64,000 nt of DNA, taken from assembly GCF_900091445.1 (NCBI RefSeq), contig NZ_LT607733.1, forward strand, positions 496,001-560,000, given 5' to 3'. The translations under genes were made by a program, and so were the position numbers. Origin of the DNA: Micromonospora echinofusca (GTDB lineage Bacteria > Actinomycetota > Actinomycetes > Mycobacteriales > Micromonosporaceae). Below the pieces are notes generated by a model. It was not told where the DNA came from. It did not search any database and worked only from the letters and a program-made list of their open reading frames with translations. Shown piece by piece: positions 1 through 8,663 of this stretch (within the stretch, counting starts at the first letter, position 1; each line of letters opens with the position of its first letter).

Positions 1-889
1 CCGGGTCGTGGGAGCCGCCCGCGTGCGAGTGCACGCCCCCGTGCGCCGCGCTGCCGCGCACCGCACCGCTGACGTGCCCGCTGGTCACGCTGGTCTGAGG
101 CACCTGACCCCTCCGGAAGATCTTGCTACCAAGCCACACAAGGGGATCGTACCTGCGGTCGACGACCCGCTCCTTCATGGGGATGATCCCGTTGTCCGTG
201 ATCTTGATGTGCTCGGGGCAGACTTCGGTGCAACACTTCGTGATGTTGCAGAATCCGAGGCCCTGCTCGGCCTGCGCGTATTCCTTGCGGTCGCTCTTCG
301 CGTCCAGCGGGTGCATGTCCAGCTCGGCGGCCCGGATGAAGTACCGCGGCCCGGAGAACGCCTGCTTGTTCTCCTCGTGGTCCCGGATCACGTGGCAGAC
401 GTTCTGGCACAGGAAGCACTCGATGCACTTGCGGAACTCCTGCGAGCGTTCCACGTCGACCTGCTGCATCCGGTAGTCGCCGGGCGCCACGTCGGCCGGC
501 GGCGCGAACGCCGGCGTCTCCCGGGCCTTCTCGTAGTTGAACGAGACGTCGGTGACCAGGTCCCGGATCACCGGGAAGGTACGCAGCGGGGTGACCGTGA
601 CCGTCTCGTCCTCCGTGAAGGTGGACATCCGGGTCATGCAGCTCAGCCGCGGCTTACCGTTGATCTCCATCGAGCAGGAGCCGCACTTGCCGGCCTTGCA
701 GTTCCAGCGGCAGGCCAGGTCGGGGGCGTCGGTCGCCTGGAGCCGGTGGATGACGTCGAGGACGACCTCGCCCTCGTTGACCTCGACCATGTAGTCCTGG
801 AGCTCGCCGCCGTCCTCGTCGCCGCGCCAGATGCGGAACTGGCGCTTGGCGCCCGGCTTGCCCGGCCCCGGGGAGTTCTGGTTACCCAT
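1..889 (-). CDS. sdhB: Succinate dehydrogenase iron-sulfur subunit, 3' end beyond the window
   Basis: Electron-transfer subunit of complex II; it passes electrons from the SdhA flavin through three Fe-S clusters towards the membrane anchor. Reading from the ATG at 889, a plant-type ferredoxin motif (CRWNCKAGKCGSC) appears near residues 60-72. Two bacterial ferredoxin motifs follow (CIECFLCQNVC and CNITKCCTEVCP). The C-terminal part is unusually rich in Gly and His (HGGVHSHAGGSHD) and is still open at base 1. Only 4 bases separate the start from the sdhA stop, so it is the last gene of an sdhC-sdhA-sdhB operon, the order of mycobacterial Rv0249c-Rv0247c. Family assignment is secure; the true C-terminus is not visible. 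Confidence 0.95.
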   Translation of the reverse strand, partial: MGNQNSPGPGKPGAKRQFRIWRGDEDGGELQDYMVEVNEGEVVLDVIHRLQATDAPDLACRWNCKAGKCGSCSMEINGKPRLSCMTRMSTFTEDETVTVTPLRTFPVIRDLVTDVSFNYEKARETPAFAPPADVAPGDYRMQQVDVERSQEFRKCIECFLCQNVCHVIRDHEENKQAFSGPRYFIRAAELDMHPLDAKSDRKEYAQAEQGLGFCNITKCCTEVCPEHIKITDNGIIPMKERVVDRRYDPLVWLGSKIFRRGQVPQTSVTSGHVSGAVRGSAAHGGVHSHAGGSHDP

Positions 890-893
890 TGCG

Positions 894-2822
894 TCAGCGC
901 TCCTTCTCGGTCTCGACGTCGGCGACGTGGGCGTCGAACTCGGCGAGTTCCTCGTCCGTGAGGTACTTGGCCAACTCCGCGCGGTCGAAGAGGCCGATCA
1001 GCTCGGGGCGCATCCTCGGCAGCGGCTTGCGCTCCAGCCGCACCGTGTCGCCGTCGAGGGAGCAGACCAGGTTGACCCGGCGCCACGCCGGGTCCATCGC
1101 CGGGTGGTCCTCCCGGGTGTGGCCGCCGCGCGACTCCCGCCGCTCCAGCGCCGCCTTCGCGGTGCACTCCGAGACGACCAGCATGTTGCGCAGGTCGAGG
1201 GCCAGGTGCCAGCCCGGGTTGTAGCGCCGGCCGCCGCTCGCGCTGACCTTCGCCACCCGCTCCCGCAGCTCCGCCAGCCTGATCAGCGCGTCCTCCAGCT
1301 CGCTCTCCCGGCGGATGATGCCGACGAGATCCCCCATCACCGCCTGGAGGTCCTGCTGGAGGGTGTACGGGCTCTCGCCGGTGTCCCGCTGCAACGGCGC
1401 CAGGGCCGTCTCCACCGCGGCCTCCACGGCGGCGACGCCCACCTTCGGGCGCGCGGGGAGGGTGTCGGCGTACGAGGCGGCGTGACCGCCCGCGCGCTTG
1501 CCGAACACCAGCAGGTCGGACAGGGAGTTGCCGCCGAGCCGGTTGGAGCCGTGCATGCCGCCGGACACCTCGCCCGCGGCGAAGAGCCCCCGCACGTGGC
1601 CGAACGCGGCCCCGCTGTCCGGGTCGACCTCGACGCCGCCCATCACGTAGTGACAGGTGGGCCCGACCTCCATCGGCTCCTTGGTGATGTCGACGTCGGC
1701 CAGCTCCTTGAACTGGTGGTACATCGACGGCAGGCGGCGGCGGATCTCCTCCGCCGGCTTGCGGGAGGCGATGTCCAGGTAGACGCCGCCGGCCGGCGTG
1801 CCCCGCCCGGCCTTCACCTCGCTGTTGATCGCCCGGGCCACCTCGTCGCGCGGCAGCAGCTCCGGCGGACGCCGGTTGTTGTCCGGGTCGGTGTACCAGC
1901 GGTCCGCCTCCTCCTCGGTCTCCGCGTACTGCTTGCGGAAGACGTCGGGGACGTAGTCGAACATGAACCGCTTGCCGTCGGAGTTCTTGAGCACGCCGCC
2001 GTCGCCGCGTACCGACTCGGTGACGAGGATGCCCTTCACCGACGGCGGCCAGACCATGCCGGTCGGGTGGAACTGGAGGAACTCCATGTTGATCAGCGTC
2101 GCGCCGGCGCGCAGGGCGAGCGCGTGCCCGTCGCCCGTGTACTCCCAGGAGTTCGAGGTGACCTTGTAGGAGCGGCCGACGCCGCCGGTCGCCAGCACCA
2201 CGGCGGGAGCCTCGAACAGGACGAACTCGCCGGACTCCCGGTAGTAGCCGAACGCGCCCGCGACCCGGTCGCCGTCGAGCAGCAGCTCGGTGATCGTGGT
2301 CTCGGCGAAGACCTTGATCCGGGCGTCGTACGAGCCGTGGTCGCGCTTGTCCTCCTGCTGCAGCGACACGATCTTCTGCTGGAGGGTGCGGATCAGCTCC
2401 AGGCCGGTCCGGTCGCCGACGTGCGCGAGGCGGGGGTACTCGTGGCCACCGAAGTTGCGCTGCGAGATCTTCCCGTCCTTGGTGCGGTCGAAGAGCGCAC
2501 CGTACGTCTCCAGCTCCCAGATCCGCTGCGGCGACTCCTTCGCGTGCAGCTCGGCCATCCGGAAGTTGTTGAGGAACTTGCCGCCGCGCATCGTGTCGCG
2601 GAAGTGCACCTGCCAGTTGTCCCGGCTGTTCACGTTCCCCATCGCGGCGGCGGCGCCGCCCTCGGCCATCACCGTGTGCGCCTTGCCGAAGAGCGACTTG
2701 GAGATGATCGCGGTCTTCTTGCCGGCGAGGCGGGCCTCGATCGCTGCGCGCAGGCCGGCACCGCCGGCCCCGATCACGACGACGTCGTAGTGGTGTCGTT
2801 CGATTCGCGTTGTGTTCGTCAT
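894..2822 (-). CDS. sdhA: Succinate dehydrogenase/fumarate reductase flavoprotein subunit
   Basis: 642 residues, normal for the family. It oxidises succinate to fumarate with covalently bound FAD on the inner face of the membrane. The N-terminal Rossmann motif GAGGAGLRAA is near residue 18. The FAD-attachment region HTVMAEGGAAAAMGN lies near residue 50, and the substrate region HPTGMVWPPSVKG plus TESVRGDGG sits mid-protein. A long helical C-terminal domain follows. It lies between sdhC (12 bases upstream) and sdhB (4 bases downstream), so all three are probably on one transcript. The sequence looks like the actinobacterial Sdh1 type rather than the classical SdhCDAB type. Confidence 0.96.
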   Translation of the reverse strand: MTNTTRIERHHYDVVVIGAGGAGLRAAIEARLAGKKTAIISKSLFGKAHTVMAEGGAAAAMGNVNSRDNWQVHFRDTMRGGKFLNNFRMAELHAKESPQRIWELETYGALFDRTKDGKISQRNFGGHEYPRLAHVGDRTGLELIRTLQQKIVSLQQEDKRDHGSYDARIKVFAETTITELLLDGDRVAGAFGYYRESGEFVLFEAPAVVLATGGVGRSYKVTSNSWEYTGDGHALALRAGATLINMEFLQFHPTGMVWPPSVKGILVTESVRGDGGVLKNSDGKRFMFDYVPDVFRKQYAETEEEADRWYTDPDNNRRPPELLPRDEVARAINSEVKAGRGTPAGGVYLDIASRKPAEEIRRRLPSMYHQFKELADVDITKEPMEVGPTCHYVMGGVEVDPDSGAAFGHVRGLFAAGEVSGGMHGSNRLGGNSLSDLLVFGKRAGGHAASYADTLPARPKVGVAAVEAAVETALAPLQRDTGESPYTLQQDLQAVMGDLVGIIRRESELEDALIRLAELRERVAKVSASGGRRYNPGWHLALDLRNMLVVSECTAKAALERRESRGGHTREDHPAMDPAWRRVNLVCSLDGDTVRLERKPLPRMRPELIGLFDRAELAKYLTDEELAEFDAHVADVETEKER

Positions 2823-2834
2823 GTCAGGGGCCCT

Positions 2835-3641
2835 CTAGTTGATGAACCGCAGGTCGTTGAACCAGCCGGCCGCGACCGCCATGACGTAGAAGTCCGTCAG
2901 GGCCAGCGTGCCGAGGGTGATCCAGGCGAGCTGCATGTGCCGGACGTTCAGGACGGAGATGAAGGTCCAGGCCCGGTAGCGCACCGGGTGCTTGGAGAAG
3001 TGCTTCAGCCGCCCGCCGATGATGTGCCGGCACGAGTGGCAGGAGATCGTGTACGCCCACAGCATCACCACGTTGCCGAGCAGGATGATGTTGCCCAGCC
3101 CGAACCCGAAGCCCTCGGGGGAGCGGAAGGCCAGGATCGCGTCCCAGGTGTTGATCAGCGAGATGATCGCGGCGGCGTAGAAGAAGTAGCGGTGCAGGTT
3201 CTGGCCCAGCAGCGGGAAGCGGGTCTCGCCGCTGTAGGACTTGTGCCCGTCGGGGACCGCGCAGGCGGGCGGCGACAGCCAGAACGACCGGTAGTAGGCC
3301 TTGCGGTAGTAGTAGCAGGTGAGCCGGAACAGCAGCAGGAACGGCAGCGTCAGCGCGGCGTCCGGGATGATCCACCAGTCGGGCAGGAACCGTCCGAAGT
3401 GTGCGGCCTCCGGCAGGCACCGGTCGGTCACGCAGGGGGAGTAGAACGGGGTGAGGTAGTGGTAGTCCTCGACCCAGTACCACTTGTGCATGAAGACCCG
3501 GACCGTCGCGTACGCCACCCACGCGCCGAGCCCGATCACGGTGATCAGCGGGGCGAGCCACCAGCGGTCGGTACGCAACGTCTTCGCCGCGATGGCGGCG
3601 CGCGCCCGCGCTCCCCGCGGCCTCGTTGCCGTTGATGTCAT
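2835..3641 (-). CDS. sdhC: Succinate dehydrogenase membrane anchor, Sdh1-type cytochrome b subunit
   Basis: 268 residues with about five hydrophobic segments and several His residues suited to haem ligation, including HLHRYFFYAAA-like and SCHSCRHIIGG regions. It anchors SdhA/SdhB and transfers electrons to the quinone pool. Long single-polypeptide anchors of this kind replace separate SdhC and SdhD in actinobacterial Sdh1 enzymes. The ATG at 3641 is preceded on the minus strand by GGGAG about 9 bases upstream. It is first in the operon, so the promoter should lie between 3642 and about 3800. No separate sdhD is visible. Confidence 0.9.
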   Translation of the reverse strand: MTSTATRPRGARARAAIAAKTLRTDRWWLAPLITVIGLGAWVAYATVRVFMHKWYWVEDYHYLTPFYSPCVTDRCLPEAAHFGRFLPDWWIIPDAALTLPFLLLFRLTCYYYRKAYYRSFWLSPPACAVPDGHKSYSGETRFPLLGQNLHRYFFYAAAIISLINTWDAILAFRSPEGFGFGLGNIILLGNVVMLWAYTISCHSCRHIIGGRLKHFSKHPVRYRAWTFISVLNVRHMQLAWITLGTLALTDFYVMAVAAGWFNDLRFIN

Positions 3642-3946
3642 TAGAGTCGTCTCCCTGACAGGACCCTCACGGGCGGATCAAGTTCCGGTCGGCACGCGGA
3701 CCGGCGAACCCGCACCCGCCTGCCACGTCATGCGCACACCAACGACCGCGCCGGCGATACGGCGCAGCTAAGTGACACACGTTACGCCGATCTTCGCGAG
3801 CCGTCCGCGCAAGGCAGTGTCCCGTGTGTCCCGGCCGGTGGAAAGCCCCGCACGATGATCGATGTCCGGATGTTAAGAACTTCACCCGACGCCTGTCCGG
3901 CGTACCGGAGCGGCTCACCCGAACAGCGTCCCGCGGCGGTGGCCCG
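3642..3946. other. Non-coding region upstream of sdhC
   Basis: About 305 bases with no convincing gene. It should carry the sdh promoter on the minus strand. The only structured element I see is an imperfect 5-4-5 inverted repeat GTGAC-ACAC-GTTAC at 3772-3785. It resembles half-sites of CRP/FNR-type regulators but lacks one matching base, so I do not assign it. The right end runs into the remains of a Uma2-type gene. Confidence 0.4.
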
Positions 3947-4183
3947 TCAGGCGAGCAGGTCCGCCGGCCGGATCGTGGCCCGGACCGGCTCGGTCAGCTC
4001 CAGCGCCTCGCCGGCCTCGGTCACCGACCGCTCGACGTAGTGGGCGTCCTGCCGCTGGTAGACGTGCACGGTCAGCGTCTCCTGCTCCACCAGGAGATAC
4101 CACTCGATGCCGGCCGCGGTCATCGTCACCTCCACCTCGTGCCGGGGGACATCCTTGCGGGACTGCCGCGCCCATCGTCGCAC
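3947..4183 (-). pseudogene. C-terminal remnant of a Uma2 (DUF820)-type nuclease-fold protein
   Basis: A 78-codon reading frame whose second half reads AAGIEWYLLVEQETLTVHVY and ends in a TEPVRATIRPADLL-like tail. This is the pattern of the C-terminal part of Uma2 proteins (AGIxxYWLV..., ...P..i.p..L). The N-terminal two thirds of the domain, with the PD-(D/E)xK catalytic part, is absent from all frames upstream. It therefore looks like an N-terminally deleted copy. A start at 4123 (GGAGG just upstream) could still give a 58-residue peptide. The fragment lies alone between sdhC and the dpp operon. Confidence 0.55.
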
Positions 4184-4303
4184 CCGCTGTCCCGGCGCGG
4201 GAGGTCAACGCCGGTGAATGCCGAGGTGAGGGGTGTTCAGGCCCGTTGCAGAGTCGTTACGCTGTGGCCCGCTGACAGCCCCCGGCTATGTAGCTTATTT
4301 TCA

Positions 4304-4346
4304 CCCTCAGTGCTTTCCTGTAAGTTCTCTTCGTCACTGAGGGAGG
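4304..4346 (+). promoter_or_regulatory. Leader hairpin overlapping the ribosome binding site of dppD
   Basis: Perfect 9-base inverted repeat CCCTCAGTG (4304-4312) and CACTGAGGG (4335-4343) around a 22-base loop. The 3' arm includes the first three bases of the only good Shine-Dalgarno sequence, GGGAGG at 4341-4346, five bases before the GTG start at 4352. If the stem forms in RNA, ribosome access to the first gene of the transporter operon would be reduced. An AT-rich stretch at 4284-4300 is the likely promoter core. The pairing is seen directly; the regulatory role is inference. Confidence 0.5.
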
Positions 4347-4351
4347 CGGTC

Positions 4352-5455
4352 GTGGCCAGGTCGGAGTCGGCGCCGTCCGGGAAACCGGACCGCCCCAACG
4401 TGCCGGAGCAGCGTTCCGGCGGGGATCCCTACCTGCGGGTGAGCGACCTGCGGGTCCGCTTCGACACCGAGGATGGCGTGGTGCGCGCCGTCGACGGGGT
4501 GTCGTTCGAGGTGGCGCGGGGGCGCACCCTCGGCATCGTCGGTGAGTCCGGCTCGGGCAAGAGCGTCACCTCGCTGGCCATCCTCGGGCTGCACAGCGCC
4601 AAGCGGACCAGCATCAGCGGGGAGATCTCCGTCGGTGGCCGCCAGCTGGTCGGCCTGCCGGACGAGGAGATACGCCGGCTGCGCGGCCGGGACATGGCGA
4701 TGATCTTCCAGGATCCGCTGTCCGCCCTGCACCCGTACTACACGGTGGGCAGGCAGATCGTCGAGGCGTACCGGGTGCACCACCCGAAGGCCGGCAAGCG
4801 CGAGGCCCGGCAGCGCGCGGTCGACATGCTGGGCCGGGTCGGCATCCCGCAGCCGGCCCGCCGCTTCGACCAGTACCCGCACGAGTTCTCCGGCGGCATG
4901 CGCCAGCGGGCGATGATCGCGATGGCGCTGGTCAACGACCCCGACCTGCTGATCGCCGACGAGCCGACCACCGCCCTGGACGTGACGGTGCAGGCGCAGA
5001 TCCTCGACCTGCTGGCCGACCTCCAGGCCGAGTTCAACTCCGCGATCATCCTGATCACCCACGACCTCGGCGTGGTCAGCCAGGTCGCGGACGAGGTGCT
5101 GGTCATGTACGGCGGGCGGGCCGTCGAGCACGGCAGCGTGGAGCAGGTGCTCCGCCGGCCGCAACATCCGTACACCTGGGGCCTGCTCTCCAGCGTGCCG
5201 TCCCTGCACGGCGACGCCGACGCGGACCTGGTGCCCATCCGGGGCAACCCGCCGAGCCTGATCAACCTGCCGTCCGGCTGCGCCTTCCACCCGCGCTGCC
5301 GCTACGCCGACCGCAACGGCGACCGGTCCCGCACGGAGGTCCCCGAGCTGCGCCCCGCCGGCGCGCCCGGCCACCTGGTGGCCTGCCACCTCTCCGCCGA
5401 CGACCGGACGCTGCTGTACGCGGAGGACATCGCCCACGTGGGAGTCGCCCGATGA
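4352..5455 (+). CDS. dppD: Peptide ABC transporter ATP-binding protein, DppD/OppD type
   Basis: 367 residues. ATPase that powers uptake of di- or oligopeptides through the DppB/DppC pore. Walker A GESGSGKS is near residues 64-71, signature FSGGMRQR near 180 and Walker B LLIADEPT near 200. The C-terminal oligopeptide-transporter motif has [11 protein letters not shown] chose the GTG at 4352 because GGGAGG lies five bases upstream and homology begins shortly after. The frame is open further upstream but without family-like sequence. The stop overlaps the next start by four bases (ATGA), indicating translational coupling in a five-gene operon. Confidence 0.92.
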   Translation: MARSESAPSGKPDRPNVPEQRSGGDPYLRVSDLRVRFDTEDGVVRAVDGVSFEVARGRTLGIVGESGSGKSVTSLAILGLHSAKRTSISGEISVGGRQLVGLPDEEIRRLRGRDMAMIFQDPLSALHPYYTVGRQIVEAYRVHHPKAGKREARQRAVDMLGRVGIPQPARRFDQYPHEFSGGMRQRAMIAMALVNDPDLLIADEPTTALDVTVQAQILDLLADLQAEFNSAIILITHDLGVVSQVADEVLVMYGGRAVEHGSVEQVLRRPQHPYTWGLLSSVPSLHGDADADLVPIRGNPPSLINLPSGCAFHPRCRYADRNGDRSRTEVPELRPAGAPGHLVACHLSADDRTLLYAEDIAHVGVAR

Positions 5456-6558
5456 GTAGCCAGGTGGACACCGAGCCGGTGCGCCCGGCCGAGACCGCTG
5501 AGCCGCTGCTGCGCGTACGCGGGCTGACCAAGCACTTCCCGGTGCGCGACGGCCTGCGGCGCGGCGGGCTGGTCCGGGCCGTGGACGGGCTGGACTTCGA
5601 CGTGCGCCCGGGCGAGACGCTCGGCCTGGTGGGGGAGTCGGGCTGCGGCAAGACGACCACCGGCCGGATGCTGGTCCGTCTGCTGGAGCCCACTGCGGGC
5701 AGCATCGAGTTCGCCGGGCGGGACATCACGCACGCGGGCCGCCGCGAGCTGCGGGCGCTGCGGCAGGACCTCCAGATCATCTTCCAGGACCCGTACGCGT
5801 CGCTGAACCCCCGGCACACCGTGGGCCGCATCGTGGCGATGCCGTTGCAGGTCAACGGGATCGACCCGCCGGGCGGGGTGAAGAAGCGGGTCCAGGAGCT
5901 GCTGGAACTGGTCGGGCTGAACCCCGAGCACTACAACCGCTACCCGCACGAGTTCTCGGGCGGCCAGCGGCAGCGCATCGGCATCGCCCGCGCGCTCGCC
6001 CTGCAACCCAAGCTGATCGTTGCCGACGAGCCGGTCTCCGCCCTGGACGTGTCGATCCAGGCGCAGGTGGTCAACCTGCTGCGCGACCTGCAACGCGATC
6101 TGGGCCTGGCGTTCGTCTTCATCGCCCACGACCTGGCCGTGGTGCGGCACTTCTGTCAGCGGGTCGCCGTCATGTACCTCGGCAAAATCGTCGAGATCGG
6201 CGACCGGAACGACATCTACGAGCGCCCGCAGCATCCGTACACCCGGGCCCTGCTCTCGGCGATCCCCGACGTCACCCAGCTCGGCGCGGCCGGTCGGATC
6301 CGGCTCTCCGGGGACGTCCCCACGCCGCTGGACCCGCCGTCGGGCTGCCGCTTCCGCACCCGGTGCTGGAAGGCGCAGGAGCGGTGTGCCACCGAGGAGC
6401 CGGCGCTGGTGCCGCGCGGTGGCGACCAGGCCACCGCCTGCCACTTCCCGGAGACGGGGCCGGTCGGCGCCACCACGGGACCGGCCGGTGACGACGTGCG
6501 GCCGGCGGACCCCGGGACGGCCGGGGTCGGCACGACCGCCGAGGAGGTGTCGAAGTGA
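5452..6558 (+). CDS. dppF: Peptide ABC transporter ATP-binding protein, DppF/OppF type
   Basis: 368 residues. Second ATPase of the peptide importer; it pairs with the DppD subunit. Walker A GESGCGKT is near residues 61-68, signature [10 protein letters not shown] near 169 and Walker [13 protein letters not shown] near 190. The cysteine-containing C-terminal motif ([17 protein letters not shown]) is typical of OppF/DppF and not of other ABC ATPases. The ATG at 5452 overlaps the dppD stop. The end overlaps the GTG of the permease gene (GTGA). A proline/threonine-rich tail of about 30 residues follows the conserved domain. Confidence 0.92.
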   Translation: MSSQVDTEPVRPAETAEPLLRVRGLTKHFPVRDGLRRGGLVRAVDGLDFDVRPGETLGLVGESGCGKTTTGRMLVRLLEPTAGSIEFAGRDITHAGRRELRALRQDLQIIFQDPYASLNPRHTVGRIVAMPLQVNGIDPPGGVKKRVQELLELVGLNPEHYNRYPHEFSGGQRQRIGIARALALQPKLIVADEPVSALDVSIQAQVVNLLRDLQRDLGLAFVFIAHDLAVVRHFCQRVAVMYLGKIVEIGDRNDIYERPQHPYTRALLSAIPDVTQLGAAGRIRLSGDVPTPLDPPSGCRFRTRCWKAQERCATEEPALVPRGGDQATACHFPETGPVGATTGPAGDDVRPADPGTAGVGTTAEEVSK

Positions 6559-7556
6559 GCCTGTCCCCGGTCGAGGGCACGGCGCTGGCCGAGATCGAAT
6601 CCGGCGGCGACGCCGGCGAGGGGAAGACGCTGGTCGGCCGCTCGCCGGGCCAGCTCGTCCGCAGCCGGCTGCGCAGCGACCGTACCGCCCTGGTGAGCGG
6701 CGTGGTGCTGGTCCTCTTCGTGCTGCTGGCGGTGGGCGCGCCCCTGGTCCAGCGGCTCTACGGGGTGACGCCGAACGAGCAGTTCGGCGAGCTGCTGGAC
6801 AGCACCGGGATGCCGCTGGGCTACGTCGGCGGGATCAGCGGCGACCACTGGTTCGGTCTGGAGCCCGGCCTGGGCCGGGACATCTTCATGCGGATGATCT
6901 ACGGCATCCGCACCTCGCTGCTGATCGCGCTCGGCGCGGCCCTGATCACCACCACGATCGGCGTGGTCCTCGGGATCCTCGCCGGCTACCTCGGCGGGGT
7001 GGTGGACGCGGTGATCAGCTGGATCACCGACGTGGCCCTGGCGATGCCGTTCCTGATCTTCGCGCTGGCCGTGGTGCCGACGTTCTCGCTGCGCTTCTAC
7101 GGGCCGCGCGACGAGGTGCCGACCTGGTTCGCGGTCACCACGCTGATCGTGGTCTTCACCGCGTTCGGCTGGACCAGCACCGCCCGGCTGGTCCGGGGGC
7201 AGGTGGTCTCGCTGCGCGAACGCGAGTTCGTGGAGGCGGCCAAGGCCAGCGGCGCGGGGCTGGGGCACATGCTCTTCCGGCAGCTGCTGCCGAACATCTG
7301 GGCCCCGATCCTGGTGTCGTTCTCGCTGCTGGTGCCGTCGTACGTGACCAGCGAGGCGGCGCTGTCCTTCCTGGGCGTCGGGCTGCCCGAGTCGGTGCCC
7401 AGCTTCGGCCGGATGATCTACCGGAGCATCGACTACCTCCAGACCGACCCGGCCTACGTGTTCTTCCCCGGCATCACGATCTTCGCGCTCGTGCTGGCGT
7501 TCAACCTCTTCGGCGACGCGTTGCGTGACGCGCTCGACCCGAAGTCGTCACGGTAA
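6555..7556 (+). CDS. dppC: Peptide ABC transporter permease, DppC/OppC type
   Basis: 333 residues. One half of the membrane channel of the peptide importer. It has an N-terminal hydrophobic segment after a cytoplasmic start, then a binding-protein-dependent transport domain. The EAA-type loop reads [21 protein letters not shown] near residues 220-240, and the conserved [13 protein letters not shown] of the DppC branch is near residue 265. The GTG start at 6555 overlaps the dppF stop by four bases. A long periplasmic insertion after the first helix mentions no recognisable domain. Assignment to the C-type rather than the B-type subunit rests on the FLGVG motif. Confidence 0.92.
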   Translation: MSLSPVEGTALAEIESGGDAGEGKTLVGRSPGQLVRSRLRSDRTALVSGVVLVLFVLLAVGAPLVQRLYGVTPNEQFGELLDSTGMPLGYVGGISGDHWFGLEPGLGRDIFMRMIYGIRTSLLIALGAALITTTIGVVLGILAGYLGGVVDAVISWITDVALAMPFLIFALAVVPTFSLRFYGPRDEVPTWFAVTTLIVVFTAFGWTSTARLVRGQVVSLREREFVEAAKASGAGLGHMLFRQLLPNIWAPILVSFSLLVPSYVTSEAALSFLGVGLPESVPSFGRMIYRSIDYLQTDPAYVFFPGITIFALVLAFNLFGDALRDALDPKSSR

Positions 7557-7568
7557 GGGGTACTGCGC

Positions 7569-8555
7569 ATGGTGCGCTTCCTGCTGAAGCGGGTGCTGCT
7601 GGCGATCTCGGTGCTGTTCGCGGTGAGCGTGGTCAGCTTCCTGCTGTTCTTCGCGCTGCCCGCCGACCCGGTGACCGGCATGTGCCCGAAGAACTGCAAC
7701 GCCGAGCGCCTGGAGCGGGTGCGGACGGAGCTGGGGCTCAACGAGCCGAAGGTGCAGCAGTACGCCGACTACATGAAGGGCATCTTCGTCGGCCGCGACC
7801 TGGGCAGCGCGCAGGGCGGCGAGTGCGCGGCGCCCTGCCTCGGCTACTCGTACGTCAACAGCGAGGCGGTCACCGACACCTTCGCCCGGGTGCTGCCGGT
7901 GACCTTGAGCATCGTCCTGCCCGCGGCGGTGCTGTGGCTCGCCATCGGCGTCGGGCTCGGCATGGTCTCGGCCCTGCGGCGCGGTTCGCTGCTGGACCGG
8001 ATCTCGATCGGCCTCACGCTGACCTTCGCCTCGCTCCAGCTCTACTTCGTCGGCGCGGTGCTGTTGCTGATCTTCGTCTACACCCTGAAGATCCTGCCCA
8101 CGCCCCGCTACACCTCCATATTCGAGAATCCGGTGGAGTGGGCGCGAGGGCTGGTGCTGGCCTGGGTGACCCTGGCCCTGCTCTTCTCCGCGATCTACGC
8201 CCGGCTGTCCCGGGCCCAGATGTTGGAGACGCTCTCGGAGGACTACGTGCGTACCGCCCGGGCCAAGGGCATGCCGAAGCGGCAGGTGTACGGCAAGCAC
8301 GCGCTGCGCGCCGCCATCACGCCGATCGTCACCATCGCCGGTCTCGACGTCGGCACGGCGCTGGGTGGGACGGTGATCACCGAGACCACCTTCGGCATCC
8401 AGGGGCTGGGGCGTACGGCCGTGGAGGCGGTCAGCCAGGGGGACCTGCCGACCATCATGGGGACCGTGCTGATCGCCGCGCTGTTCGTGGTCGTCGCCAA
8501 CATGCTCGTCGACCTGCTCTACGCGTTCATCGACCCCCGGGTGCGCCTCGGCTGA
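7569..8555 (+). CDS. dppB: Peptide ABC transporter permease, DppB/OppB type
   Basis: 328 residues. Second channel subunit of the peptide importer. The N-terminal helix with DPVTGMCP, about six hydrophobic segments and the loop YVRTARAKGMPKRQVYGKHA identify the B-type family. GGTVITETTFGIQGLG near residue 270 is typical. A loop holding several cysteines (MCPKNC, GECAAPC) between the first two helices is unusual for this family and could form disulfides outside the membrane. ATG at 7569 follows the dppC stop by 12 bases, with GGGG before it. Confidence 0.92.
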   Translation: MVRFLLKRVLLAISVLFAVSVVSFLLFFALPADPVTGMCPKNCNAERLERVRTELGLNEPKVQQYADYMKGIFVGRDLGSAQGGECAAPCLGYSYVNSEAVTDTFARVLPVTLSIVLPAAVLWLAIGVGLGMVSALRRGSLLDRISIGLTLTFASLQLYFVGAVLLLIFVYTLKILPTPRYTSIFENPVEWARGLVLAWVTLALLFSAIYARLSRAQMLETLSEDYVRTARAKGMPKRQVYGKHALRAAITPIVTIAGLDVGTALGGTVITETTFGIQGLGRTAVEAVSQGDLPTIMGTVLIAALFVVVANMLVDLLYAFIDPRVRLG

Positions 8556-8663
8556 CCCGCGGGGCCTCGGGGCCGATCGTTGTAGCCCCGTTATCTGCTC
8601 GAAATTTACCGTCATTGAAGGCTAGGCGAAGCTTTCCTTCATCGGCGATCCGGAGGAGTGAGT

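Noticed and set aside
831..3635. 934-codon + strand reading frame opposite sdhA/sdhC
   Set aside because: No known motif, Arg/Val/Leu-rich GC-driven frame exactly antiparallel to two certain genes.
3772..3785. CRP/FNR- or Rex-like site before sdhC
   Set aside because: GTGAC-ACAC-GTTAC lacks the full consensus and symmetry of those sites.
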